DNA of 64,000 nt from Cryptomeria japonica (lineage: Eukaryota; Streptophyta; Pinopsida; Cupressales; Cupressaceae): the NCBI RefSeq assembly GCF_030272615.1, contig NC_081408.1, forward strand, positions 770,317,336 through 770,381,335, in the 5' to 3' direction. The notes under the pieces are model-generated. The model worked only from the letters and a program-made list of their open reading frames with translations, did no database searches and had not been told where the DNA came from. This document shows positions 46,145 to 56,939 of the stretch, piece by piece (within the stretch, counting starts at the first letter, position 1; each line of letters starts with the position of its first letter). Made by a program: the position numbers and the translations under genes.

Positions 46145-48646
46145 TGGGTGTCGCCCATAGTGATATCCCTTAAAAAGGAGGCAAACCAAATCCGAATCTG
46201 CGTGGATTTCAGATGCCTTAACGTGGTCACCATAAAAGACTCGTTTCCAATACCATTTACGGATAGCATCTTGGAGGAAGTGGCCGGTCATGAAATTTAT
46301 TCATTTATGGATGGATTTTCTGGGTATAACCAGATATCCATTGCCGAAGAGGACAAATTAAAAACCACCTTCATAGTGGAGGATGGCGTGTACACGTATA
46401 ATCGAATGTCGTTCGGATTATGCAACGCGCCAGTGACATTTCAACGAACAATCCTTCACATATTTGAAAAGATGTCAGTAGGGAACTTCAGGGCGTTCCT
46501 TGACAATTGGTCCATCTACAGTAACCAAGACGCACATCTGGCCGCACTTGGCGAATGCATGGAGAGATGCAGGCGAGCCCGCCTAGCACTCAATCCCAAA
46601 AAATGCAGATTCATGGTGCCTCAAGGGAAGCTATTAGGACACATAGTGTGTAAGGCTGGACTCAAGACTGACCTAGACAAGATTCGAGTGATAGTGGAAA
46701 TGGAGGCACCGACAGATGTCACGGGAGTCAAATCCTTCCTAGGACACATAGGGTATTACAGGCAATTTATCAAAAATTTTGCTCAAGTATCCTGCCCTCT
46801 GGACAAGCTGACAAGGAAAGGTGAACGGTACACATGGGGGACGGCTCAGGAAGAGGCCTTCCAAGAACTGAACTCACGGTCGGTGGGTGCGCCAATCCTA
46901 ACATATCCTAACTGGGACAAAGAGTTCCACGTACACGTTGACGCATCCAATTTTGCCATAAGGGCCACACTGGCGCAGGTTGGTGATCACGGGCTAGATC
47001 ACCCGGTCTACTTTGCAAGCAAACTCCTGTCGAAGGCAGAGAAAAATTATAGCACCACAAAGAGGGAAGCCCTCAAGATGGTGTACTCCATCCAGAAATT
47101 TCGACATTACTTACTGGCCACCCCGTTCACATTTTATGTGGACCACCAAGCGTTAATGTACCTGGTAAACAAGCCAATTATCCAAGGACGAATCAGCCGA
47201 TGGCTGCTATTGCTTCAGGAATTTACATTCAACATTATCGTAAGACCCGGGAAGAGCCATGTGATAGCTGACCAACTATCAAGAATCCAGTCAAGAGAAC
47301 CAGCCGAAGGAGTGAATGAAGATTTTCCAGACGCTCACTTATTTCGCATCGCGGTCCTTCCCGCCTGGTACGCAAGCGTGGGGGAATACTTGTCGACATC
47401 ACGGTTTCCGAGGGAAATGCCACCAGGAGAAAGAAGGAAACTGGTACTGAGGAGCAGGACATTCCAACTCATTAATGGCCTCTTGTACAAAATGGGACCC
47501 GACCAGATCCTATGGCGATGTGTCCTAGAAGAGGAAATTCAAGGCGTCCTAAGGGAAGCACATGAAGGGCCCGCAGGTGGACACATGGGGCCCGACACCA
47601 CAGCCAAGAAAGTTCTGTTGGCAGGACTGTGGTGGCCGACACTACATAATGATGCTAGAGAGTGGGTGACGAGCTGTGACACATGCCAACGGGTTGGACG
47701 GCCATTGAAGAGGGATTTTATGCCCCTCAACCCATCGAATGCCCAGGAACTGTTTGAGAGATGGGGATTGGATTTCATCAAACCATTAAAACCAAGTAGA
47801 GCCCGACGGTGCAGATACATTGTAGTGGCAACAGAATACTTGACCAAGTGGGTTGAGGCACGAGCCTTGCCGGACAACTCGGCAGTCAATACAGCAAAAT
47901 TCATCTATGAACACATCATTACGCGGTATGGGATTCCAATCCAACTGACGAGTGACAGAGGAGGACATTTTGTAAATCATATAATCTGATTGCTAACAAC
48001 GGAGTTCAAAATCTTCCACTCCTTATCAAGCCCCTACTATCCGCGGGCGAACGAGCAGGCCGAGGCGACCAATAAAATAATCGTGTCGGTGATTTATAAG
48101 TCTTGCGGAGTGTAGAAGGATGACTGGGAGGAGCGCCTACCGTCGGTACTTTGGGCATACCGAACAACTTACAAGGTAACTACTGGACAGACTCCCTTCT
48201 AGCTAATGTATGGACAAGAAGCCGTGGTGCCAGTTGAATTCATGGTGCCGAGTCTCCGAATCGCCATTGATAATCGACTTGGCGACATGGAAAGCCTGAG
48301 AGAGAGACTATATGCTTTGAACAAATTGGATGAACGAAGGATGATGTCTCAGTGGGCGACAGAGACAGCCCAGCAAAGACGAAAGGTTTGGCATGACAAG
48401 CATCTTCGGCGAATGAAGTTTACTCCTGGGCAGTTGGTGTTGAAATTCAATGTAAGGAACGAAATCAAACCTGGGAAATTCAAAGTGCGATGGCTAGGGC
48501 CCTTCAAGGTACGCGAGGTCAATACCAACGGGGCGATTAAGTTGTGGACGCTGGACAGGAAGGAGGTGCCAGACGCCGTCAATGGGTCAAAATTAAAGGT
48601 TTATCACGAACGGAGGGAACCTGGACCCTCCAGTCAGGATGTTTGA
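46145..48646 (+). pseudogene. Gypsy RT, RNase H and integrase
   Basis: RT: RICVDFRCLNVVTIKDSFPI, YSFMDGFSGYNQISI, MSFGLCNAPVTFQR. The catalytic box reads FRAFLDNWSIY, so the second Asp of the usual D-D is Asn. RNase H: HVHVDASNFAIRATLAQ, YSTTKREALKMVYSIQKFRH, FTFYVDHQALMYL. Integrase: zinc motif H...HMGP...CDTCQR, core ERWGLDFIKPL, LTSDRGGHFVNHI, SSPYYPRANEQAEATNKII, and the C-terminal FKVRWLGPFKV and NGSKLKVYH. Stops: TGA 47987, TAG about 48112 and about 48200. There is no chromodomain. The 613-codon stretch 46148-47989 is open. Confidence 0.93.
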
Positions 48647-48728
48647 CAGTCTGTCTGAGGAAGAATAATAAATTATAAAAAAAAAAAAAGTGTACGACAA
48701 CCGTACCGTACGACAAAAAAAAAAAATG

Positions 48729-48940
48729 TGGGGCCACCGTATGGTGACCACACCGAAGGTGGAACCACCGTGCGATGGAACCACCGTGCGGTGGTCACAC
48801 CGACGGTGGGGCCACTGAAGGTGGAACCACCGTGCGGAGGTCACACCGACAGTGGGCCACCGGCAGTGGAACCACCGTGCGGTGGTCACACTGACAGTGG
48901 GGCCACTGGCGGTGGATGCCACCGTGCGGTGGACACCCCC
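48729..48940 (+). repeat. Minisatellite between pol and the extra ORF
   Basis: About five degenerate units of roughly 43 bp built from GTGGAACCACCGTGCGGTGG and TCACACCGACAGTGGGGCCA. Each unit holds the short palindrome CCACCGTGCGGTGG. It lies inside the Gypsy element, just after the integrase stop and a poly(A)-like run. Confidence 0.9.
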
Positions 48941-49207
48941 CAACATAAATCCCCGCACAAACACAAAAACGCAACAAGAAATAGATAAAAAGGAAGACGC
49001 GTCGTGCAGCCCCGCACACGTCGCACCAGCATAAAGAAGACCACGCAGCCACGCAAGGAAAAAAAAGACCGCCACGCACACAAGTAGACCACGCAGCCCA
49101 CGCAAGGAAAAAAGGGAGAAGGAACGCAAGGGAAAAGGAGAAGGTCATTACGAAGGTGTCCAACGACCGTACGATTTTTAACCGGAATTCAGTTATACCA
49201 GAAATTA

Positions 49208-51734
49208 ATGGATTCAGCAGGAAAACGAAGTTGGAAAAAACAGCTGCAAGCTTCCTCCAGTAGCAGCCAGAGGGATAGCAATACTAGGGTTTTATCATCA
49301 GGAGTACGTGTTGCAGGTAGCACCATGGATGCCAGCGCTCGACAGAAGCAAAAGCAGACAGTACCACAGGCTGCCCTACGTGCGAAAAATACATCAACAC
49401 CCCAGAACATCACCTTTGAAGGGTTGAATGGGTCGGAATGCCAGAAATGGTGGCAGGACACTCCCGACGATGATCTGGTGAAGCAAAACCTCCGAAAGGC
49501 ACAAGTGGAGCGGGCTATTCGGATGCCCGTATTTCCTATCCGCGAGTATGAGGGTGCCCTACGGTTCATGGTGGATACCTTCGACAAGCACACATGCACC
49601 AACACTTTTGAATACCTCGGGAGGGATGTTACCATATCCTTCAAAGCGAGGGACTTCACGAGGGTATTTGGCATTCCGGGCAGCCAGGGCAAGAAAATAG
49701 AATTGAAGGCTAAAAAGATGAAGCGGGAGGAGAAGGAGCGATGGATCAAATTGATCTCCAGGAACTTGACGACCGCAGAGCTGGACAGCGTGGCTAATGC
49801 CACGAAGGGTCGGGGAATCCGTAAGACCTTTGTTGCAGAGGGCCACTGGCGGTGCATTATGGATGTCATCAAGAGCATATTAACAGGGTCGGGTAGGGCG
49901 ACGGACATCACCCTCCCTCAGATTATGCTTATGAATGGGTTGATGAATGGCATCGTGTATGATTGGGCCGCGTTACTCGCAGAGCGCATGTATGAGTTTT
50001 TGACGATGCAACATCACACATTCTATATGCCGCACTATGCTATAGGGTTGTTCCTGGAGGCCACGCGGGAAGCACTGCCGGAAGCAGAGTTGGAGGTACG
50101 GCCACAGGGACCGTTGGCAGCAGGTGAGCCTCCAATAATGTATTGGAGGCACTTGGACATTGGGCACTCTTCTGCGAAGTGAAAACAGGCAGTAGATATG
50201 GCCTCGGCTTCAAGGGAGCCTAACAGCGAGAGGGATTCCAGTAGCACAGAGGAATCAAAAGCGGAAGAGGAGGATGATAGCAACAGGGCAACGGAGGAGC
50301 GGGTCCTATTTTCCCCACCCCTTCTACCGATGGGCACGCCGATATCATCTAGAGTAGGCAGCACCTTTATTCCGGCCTTTGGACAGAGCCGCACGCCAGT
50401 TACACTTGGCCCCCTACAGCAACGGGTAGCATCATCGAGCCCAACCACGACAGCACTCACGGAGGACATGGCAGAGTCAGGGACGAAGGAGTCACTGCAT
50501 CGGGTAGTAGTCGCCGAGGAGCAGGGGCTGAGGGAGGTAGTGGATACGGAGCTGCAGGTACGGTTGGACGTTGTAGGGATCGAGGCCGTGGTGACTGTTT
50601 CGGCATCTTTGTTGGAGGAGCCGACGACAGCAAACCATCCCCCGGTCGTAGAGATGTGTGTCGACCCGTCGGTTGTGGCTATGCAGAGCTGGCTCACACA
50701 GCGGTTTCAGATGACATTGGCACAACCGGAGGGAGCTATTGTATTCTCACCATGTCGAGAGACTAGAGCGGAGGTAGTCGACTTGGACGACTCATCGGGC
50801 GAGGCACATGGACTTGTAGTTGGGAATGAGGTAGGGGAGGTCGCCTCTGCTGGGCAGGCGCCAGGGGATGGTACACCTTCGGTGGTGGAGGAGGTCCCTT
50901 CACAACAGGATGCGGTTGTGTTTGTTCCACTAGAGACTTCACAGCCTTCGGCGCAGACGGGGGAAGATATTGAGACCTATCTAGCTAACATGGCTGACAT
51001 GGTGACGAGGGGTAGGCAGGTGGTGGCCGCTGCCCAAACGCAAGCATTGCAACAGGTGGTGGTGGAGCTAGAGTAGGTCTTACAGTTTATGCGAGCGAGC
51101 TGCCAAGCAGCCTTTGCTACATGCTTTGAGTCTCAGGGTTGGCCGACTACTGAGACAGAGGAGATGCTCCAGGCTTGGAGGCTGCGTCAGCCCGTTGTGG
51201 AGAGTCGGGTGACGACAGTTGTCCGCGAGATCGAGCAGGTCTACCAAGATGCCTATTGTACATTGAGGCGTACAGCAGGAGTCTGCAGTCCGCGAGGCTG
51301 CGCGAGTAGCATTGGAGATGGAGGTGGCCAGTCAACAGGCCTCATGGGCAGCCGAGAGGGCGCAATTGTTGGCACAGCTAGAGGTCGCCCACGCAGAGAC
51401 GGTTGAGACCTGGGCAGAGAAGGCCGAGGTAGAGATTCATCTGGCGGCTGAGCAGAGTGTGAGGAGCAACGTGCAGCAGGAGTTGGATGTTGTCAGTACC
51501 GAGAGGAGTCTGTTGCACACTCGGTTGGTCTGCGCGACGGAGGCAACGGATACAAAAGAGGAGTTGCTGGAAGCCGCACACATGGTGAAGACAACTTTGG
51601 AGAAAGTATTGGTGGCGGAGCGGGATGTGACTGCACGTACTCAGCAGGTGTATGAGCTCCGCGCCCGCTTGGTGGCCCAGGCACTGGCGTCTCAGCCTTC
51701 TACTTCAGAGACGCTTCCCCAACCCCCTCCTTAG
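49208..51734 (+). pseudogene. Extra ORF of the Gypsy element (env position), unknown function
   Basis: About 840 codons, broken by TGA at 50180, TAG at 51074 and one frameshift near 51270. N-terminal domain (about residues 60-320): LNGSECQKWWQD, VFPIREYEGALRFM, FEYLGRDVTISFKARDFTR, VFGIPGSQG, IMLMNGLMNGIVYDWAALLA, HHTFYMPHYAIGLFLEATRE. Then a long acidic, Ser/Thr/Gly-rich middle. The C-terminus is a coiled coil with regular hydrophobic spacing (51310-51690: ASQQASWAAERAQLLAQLE and following). There is no signal peptide and no transmembrane segment, so despite its position it does not look like an envelope protein. It resembles the plant-transposon-protein domain of Athila/Tat extra ORFs and the LTR ORF at 21577-24846. 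Confidence 0.8.
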
Positions 51735-51824
51735 TTTTCCTGTTGTATATATATTGTATAAATTGCATTATCTCCGTTTTGGTTGTTAGTCGCTTGGAGA
51801 CGACTTTTCTTTTGGGGGGGATGA

Positions 51825-52083
51825 TGTTGGCGGCATTATTGTACACGAGAATAAGACTAGTTAATTATGTGTAATTGTTTTGGTTAGTTGGCAACCGAGG
51901 GGTGGCAATTGGGGTGCGACGGTTGGCGCTCACACCCCCTCAATATCTTTATATACTTCAGAATGTAACTTGCAACACACTAATGATGAATGGAATAACA
52001 TCTCTTATACTTGTCTGATATCTATGGCGTATTTCTGCATTACGTGCTTTATGTTTTAAGTTATTCACCCGAGAGGGCAAACA
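51825..52083 (+). repeat. 3' LTR of Gypsy element
   Basis: Starts right after the purine tract tttggggggg (51811-51820) plus atga, and is followed by the TSD ATAGG (52084-52088). Confidence 0.93.
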
Positions 52084-52222
52084 ATAGGGACATCTAAAAG
52101 TGGAACTCTAAGCTGTGACTCTTGGCCTTCCATAATGGGGAAGGTCTTGGGTCAATCTAATCAAACATAATAATAATAATTCAAAATATTGCAGCTACGG
52201 CCTATTACCTAACAAAAAAAAA

Positions 52223-52237
52223 AAATCCATTAATTTT
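52223..52237. repeat. SINE target site duplication, right copy
   Basis: AAATCCATTAATTTT, identical to 42225-42239, directly after the SINE A-tail. Confidence 0.85.
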
Positions 52238-52559
52238 TTTTAAAAATAGTTTAACATTGCTAAACAGATCTGAAATAAAATTATATTATAAACTAAAATA
52301 GTCAAATTGAATTTATTATTTATTAAAATAAAATGATATTATATCAAATTTGAAAATAATATAAATATTTTACATTTATTAAATTAAAATTATCAAAAAA
52401 AAATAGTATTATATTAAATTTGAAAACAATTTAATAAATTTAAAAACGTTAAAATTTAAATATATTCAAAATTTTATTTTTTATTTATTAATACATAAAT
52501 AATCAACATGTTAATTTTTTTATATTAAATAATACATAAATTATATTTATTTTTGTGCT
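52238..52559. other. AT-rich intronic stretch
   Basis: No gene; long A/T tracts only. Confidence 0.6.
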
Positions 52560-52960
52560 TGAGGACATCAGCAATCAAGGAGGGAAAGTTATTATTACTG
52601 CTCAAGCTCCAAATTCTCTCATCAGAATCGCAATTGGCAAAGCACTCTCCCAGGCAAGCAGTCATTTAATATGCAATTGCAAAAATCTTGCTCTGCTTAA
52701 TTTGTCGTTTTAATTAAGGGGTTTTATGTAGGTATTCTCTAGTTATTGAGACTCCTATTAATTTGAGGAAATATAGTTTCGTGAGATCTTTAGTCAATAA
52801 AATGATAGAAGAGAATTTGAAAAATGAGTCTTTGAAAAATGCGAATCAAACCACACATTTCACAGGATTTGGAAGAACTGTGAAGCTCTTACACATGACT
52901 GAATATGTTCTAATTAAAAAAACCCAAGCATGGTTCCATACAAACTTTAGGGCGAATTAA
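52560..52960 (+). pseudogene. Unidentified coding-like fragment in the host intron
   Basis: Two stretches read like ordinary protein: EDISNQGGKVIITAQAPNSL ending LIRIAIGKALSQ (52561-52653) and VIETPINLRKYSFVRSLVNK with MIEENLKNE (52740-52830). They lie in different frames, separated by AT-rich DNA that ends in a tag|g-type acceptor context at about 52730. They look like two exons or a broken retrocopy of a host gene. I do not recognise the family. It could also be chance, since the remaining frame is featureless. Confidence 0.3.
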
Positions 52961-55485
52961 AACAATTTTTTTAGATTCTATTGGAATTCACCAAAAATTC
53001 GGACTTCATACATAAAGCTCAGCGAACCCTATGACATAGGTTACAATATACTCTCAAGCTCAGAGCTTCACAAGAGATCGACAGTTTCAACAGTAGAGGA
53101 ATCCCAACAACATAACAATGCAGAAAATATGAAATATGATCTTCATTCCAACCACTCAACATATAGACCAAGGAGACCCAAGAAACCACCAATGGTTTCC
53201 AACAAACCATCAACCAGATTCATGGGCTCAAAATAGGCGCCCAAGTTCTCACGGACAAAATCCAACACCCCCACATATGCAAAGCCTCCAAAATAGAAAA
53301 TAATTCCTCTTACAAGTGACCAAAGGTATCATAAGTAACTCCCAAGTGCTCCCCCAAAGGCACTAATTGCTCATACACACTTTTAGACACAGTTATCATT
53401 AGTCAATCAAAAAGGCTAACACAAGTCTACTAAGTAACCTCAGCAAATTAATGACCCTTACAACATCATAAGCTTAACAACACATTAGATTCTACGTTGT
53501 CTGTAACTATGCCATGAGATTTGCCATTTGCTTTACAATATTCAGATCACACAATAAATAGCAGACTAATTAAAATCATAAGTTTGTTGTAGTAGTTGGT
53601 CGATAGAAAAAAAAAGAAATACAAATAGGTCCAAATTTGATTATGGCTTCTCACAAAATCTAAATGCTCACACTATCTTCCATTGCAGACCACGTTCCGA
53701 ACTGAAATAGAAACTTATCACAGTGTAGCCATGACACTACAGCAAACTAGAAACTAGCAGTAAGTTGCAATCTTTCAGTGCTAGTGTGATTCCTTGGTGA
53801 AATCACCTCAATGGAACAAGAGGTTTCCAACCTCCAATTCCAATTGAAAACCAAGAGAGTTTTCATCCTCTGAATTCCCATACCAAGGGTTTTTGTCCTT
53901 AGGTGAGAAGATGAATACAAATGCTCAATCTATGAGAAAAGGGTTTGATTTCAATAACCAATGATTACTTTTGAGCATTTGTCTTCCTTTATAAATTATA
54001 AGTTTCTTTTTGGCCCTTTAATTTGAATTTCCTCTTCCCTCCAAAAATTCTCTACAAAAATGTTCAATAACACTTTTTAGTACAAATATTACATAAGGCC
54101 TTATAATGTTCCATTTAAATGGCCACTTTACTAAAACAATAATATTTAAGTTGTCATTTTATAATATTTTAAAATAAAATTATTAGAACAAACTTAATAT
54201 ATTATTATTATTATATTATTTCCCTAAATTTATCTCTTAGCCTATGAGAAATAAAGAAATGGGCTAAGAGCCTCCCAATTATTTTAATTCTGAAAAGGGA
54301 ACATGAATAACATGAAGCAGAGGAATTCAAGCGGGAATTGGCTACCCTTCAAGAAACAAGTAAAAGAGGCTTCATCGTGTGGATAACACAAAGTGTAAGT
54401 ATCAGGCTGAGCATACACTGTAAGAAGCAAGTTGTGAGCACTGAGGATTGATCATGATGAAATAGAAGTTGAGAGTATCAAGATCAGGTAGAGTGAGAAT
54501 TTGAACAACCACATTCCACACTATTCTACCAAAGGAAAGGAATATTATTGAACCCAAATCAAATAAATATGTAGTAAAAACAATTAAATTGAAAACAGAC
54601 TTATTTTAAAGGATAAAATTGATCTAAGTCTCAACCTATTCCATAAAGTTGGTCTCTTCAGCCCAAAGAGTCCTCACTGCTTACATATAGAATAGAAAAA
54701 CATTCCCTCTACTGGTAGGCAGGCTTATTTGTGAATTGTTCAAGGTGCAATTAGTTATATTGAAGAACGAGTTGCTGAATATTCTCAAGACAAATAGTGC
54801 AATGCTAACTTGCATTCTTCCTGTACTGAAGAAATGGAGAGGCAGAAGTCAATCTGAAAAGTCAAAACAATTCTTAAATCCAGAAATTGGAGTCATTCGG
54901 CATAATCCATGTCAGATTAATCATCCTGAGATAAATGGTTTTAAAAATGTTGCTCAAGCTGTGACTATTTGCCTTGCCAAACTATTTCCCCTTAGTTTAA
55001 ACACTGTTTTGTTTGATTTAACACCACTTTATTTAATTTCATTCTTGTTCTAAAATTTTCTCAATATGGTTTGGTTAAAATTTCTCATCAACATAAAGAG
55101 ATAAGTTCAAGCATCATTCCTGAAGCTTAACTCGTTTAATTAAATCAATGATTTCAAATGATGGAACTCCATTTCACCACAATTTCATATGGGTATTTAT
55201 AACTTTCAAGTCAGCATAACATCTTCTATCTTACAAAGTACAGCATTTATAATTTTCCTAGAAGAAATTTCCTAATTAGTACATTGTTATAGACTAGAGC
55301 TCACTTCAACACCTCCCACTTTATGCAACTTAGAGTCAAAGAATATAAAATCAAAAGATATAATCAAGAAAACAAAGCAATTGTACGTATTAAAACCTAT
55401 TCTATAAATTGGAGAAAAATACCAAGAAAAACAAACATAACCATGGTGTTCCTACTTCATATTTTATACATCATGTATATCTCAC
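52961..55485. other. Second giant intron, right part
   Basis: About 2.5 kb with no recognised gene or element boundary. The open frame 54736-55053 has no motif. Confidence 0.5.
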
Positions 55486-55648
55486 CTTCCTAGGCTTAAC
55501 AGGAACATGCAATGGAAAATTTAATTCTTTGGCCAGCTTTCCAATTAATGAACAACTCCAAGCTCCTGCTGCAACTATCACTGCTTTATTACCATACAAT
55601 ACATGACTTGAGGTCTGCACTCCTTCAACATGTCCAGCACGTTTAGAT
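55486..55648 (-). CDS. Host oxidoreductase exon: FAD-domain strand block
   Basis: Exon of 163 bp, acceptor TTGTTATTCAG, donor GTGAGA. The first base completes an Arg codon begun in the exon at 55799-55869. It encodes SSHVLYGNKAVIVAAGAWS, LIGKLAKELNFPLHVPVKP and RK. The V-I-V-A-A-G-A-W-S segment is the conserved DAO-family strand and loop where the flavin-binding fold is re-entered, and V-P-V-K-P-R-K-G-H-L is the following family signature, split here by the 15.8-kb intron. Confidence 0.92.
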
Positions 55649-55798
55649 CTGAATAACAAATACAAATGTCAAATTGCAGAAGATTTGCCATAAAAGATTC
55701 ATCTGAATCATCTACTTAAATAATGAACTCTCAAAGTTTGAAAACTATGGTCTAGGTAAATTCAAAGGTCAAACATCTAACAGTGCATAGCAATGCAC

Positions 55799-55869
55799 CT
55801 TATGAAATTGACAACTGGGTCCTCAAAAAACTCTTCATATCTGCCTTGTGAAACAAATGCTTTGTTGTT
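55799..55869 (-). CDS. Host oxidoreductase exon: NKAFVSQGRYEEFF...NFIR
   Basis: Exon of 71 bp, acceptor TTATGTGCAG, donor GTGCAT. It starts on a codon boundary after I-E-E of the preceding exon and ends two bases into an Arg codon. It encodes the linker NNKAFVSQGRYEEFFEDPV. The small size and compatible phase on both sides support it even though it has no catalytic residue. Confidence 0.85.
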
Positions 55870-56002
55870 CTGCACATAATAAAACCATTGACATTAAGGC
55901 TGATAATAGATTAACTAGACACTTTGCATGTCTTGCAGTGGAATTGAAAGCACACCGATTAGATATGCAAGTGCTTCTCACAATTCCATGATGGCTAAAT
56001 AC

Positions 56003-56217
56003 CTCCTCTATGAAGGACACAGACAGTCTGGCATCTATCTGGCTGTCATCAGGAATAAAAGCAGCCCCTCCTTCCTTTCCAATTTCAAGTGCAGGTTCCA
56101 CTTGATGCAAATTAGAAGCAGGAATGAACTCTGCTCTAATACCAGCTTTAGATAATAACTTTGCTCTCTCTTGCAACATAACAGACTCTTTTGATGTAGC
56201 GCCAACTAACAAGCTGC
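56003..56217 (-). CDS. Host oxidoreductase exon: substrate-domain start
   Basis: Exon of 215 bp, acceptor GACTTAGCAG, donor GTATTT. Two bases complete a codon from an exon not in the window. It encodes GSLLVGATSKE, LLSKAGIRAEFIPASNLHQV, EPALEIGKEGGAAFIPDDSQ and LSVSFIEE. The T-G-S-L-L-V-G and G-A-A-F-x-P-D-D-x-Q-I-D-A blocks are typical of glycine-oxidase-like DAO proteins. The alternative upstream start at 56272 is intron sequence and was rejected. Confidence 0.9.
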
Positions 56218-56939
56218 CTGCTAAGTCAAAATATTCATGACAATATTTAAATCCAACAAGAATTAAATTCAAACGGTCACCAGTGCAAACTAATAATAGT
56301 CATAATCTTCAACAACTGCAAAAGGACAGCTATTGATAAACCCATATCTCCAAATGAAGAAACATTGAAATGACATTGAACATGAAAATATTTATTATTA
56401 AATAGTTAAAGAAGTTTACAAACACCAACATAGAAGCTGAAATATATTAAATATTTACTTTTTAGGTGCCCCTCTTGATGTTCCACGAGGCTCATATAAA
56501 GAGGAACACCAAAAAACATGTGCACTCTTACATCACAATGATCTAGAGAACACTTGAGACAGTAAAAGCAGCAGAGTCACAAGAACTGCTGCTCTCCTAC
56601 ATTCACTGTGATTTTCCAAGTCAAATTTTCTAGAACAGGATCCAATCATAAAGATGGGCAATTATATGCAGCCTAATCCATATTGCATAAAGACAACAAA
56701 AGAAGGTTGCTACAGGCAAAAACAAGATCCTCCCAACTTTCCAAAGAAATTATATTAATCTCCAAAAATGACCAAAATAGATCAATGGGACTCCAAAATA
56801 CAGCTGGACACAATAGCAAGGAGGAGCCAACAAGAGGCTACGAAGTAAAAGATAACTAAAATTAAAAACAAAAGCTGATAGCTGAAAGCCATTTTCACAA
56901 ACAAATATGAGAGGTCAACCTAGAGAAGGGAGATCATAG
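56218..56939. other. Host intron right of the exon cluster
   Basis: No gene; it leads to the TG end of an LTR-type element at 56940. The next host exon (upstream in the transcript) was not found up to 64000. Confidence 0.5.

Larger units (their letters stand above)
42314..52083 (+). mobile_element. Full-length Ty3/Gypsy retrotransposon, Athila/Tat-like, with extra ORF
   Basis: 9770 bp with 259-bp LTRs (42314-42572 and 51825-52083), TSD ATAGG on both sides, and a primer site at 42575. Domain order: a small 5' ORF, gag, protease, RT, RNase H, integrase, a minisatellite, a long extra ORF, a purine tract (51811-51824). RT before integrase is the Gypsy order. The primer site, the N-G-x-x-L-K-x-Y ending of integrase and a long ORF after pol point to the Athila/Tat group. 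Nine in-frame stops in gag-pol show it is not autonomous. Confidence 0.93.
42240..52222 (+). repeat. tRNA-derived SINE, copy 1, split by a Gypsy element
   Basis: The SINE parts are 42240-42313 and 52089-52222, together 208 bp. The head contains an A-box-like GAGCTTAACTGG and a B-box-like AGTTCAACTCC (pol III promoter elements of a tRNA-like head). The body is shared with copy 2 at 34428-34547. A poly(A) tail ends at the right TSD. The 15-bp TSD AAATCCATTAATTTT flanks it. The Gypsy element sits 74 bp into the SINE. Confidence 0.85.
4495..56217 (-). other. Host gene span: DAO-family FAD oxidoreductase with giant introns
   Basis: Six exons, each flanked by AG acceptor and GT donor on the minus strand, join with compatible phases into 296 codons without a stop. 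Exons in transcript order: 56003-56217, 55799-55869, 55486-55648, 39525-39717, 4710-4868, 4495-4583. Intron sizes: 133, 150, 15768, 34656 and 126 bp. The product is the middle and C-terminal part of a D-amino-acid-oxidase/glycine-oxidase-like flavoprotein (PF01266 family), which oxidises an amine or amino-acid-like substrate using FAD. From memory the closest plant relative is Arabidopsis At5g48440; this needs a search. The N-terminal GxGxxG Rossmann exon lies right of the window and the last exon left of it. No frame damage is seen, so the gene is likely functional if the large introns are spliced. Confidence 0.85.

Noticed and set aside
48593-49163. Long minus-strand frames opposite the Gypsy spacer
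   Set aside because: Shadow frames across the minisatellite and the poly-purine spacer. Cys/Arg/Phe-rich peptides with no motif.
49208-50182. Envelope protein, from its position after pol
   Set aside because: No signal peptide, membrane anchor, cysteine pattern or cleavage site is visible.
55835-56272. Extended single frame of 145 codons over the host exon
   Set aside because: Only 56003-56217 matches the oxidoreductase family. Both ends run into intron past good splice sites.
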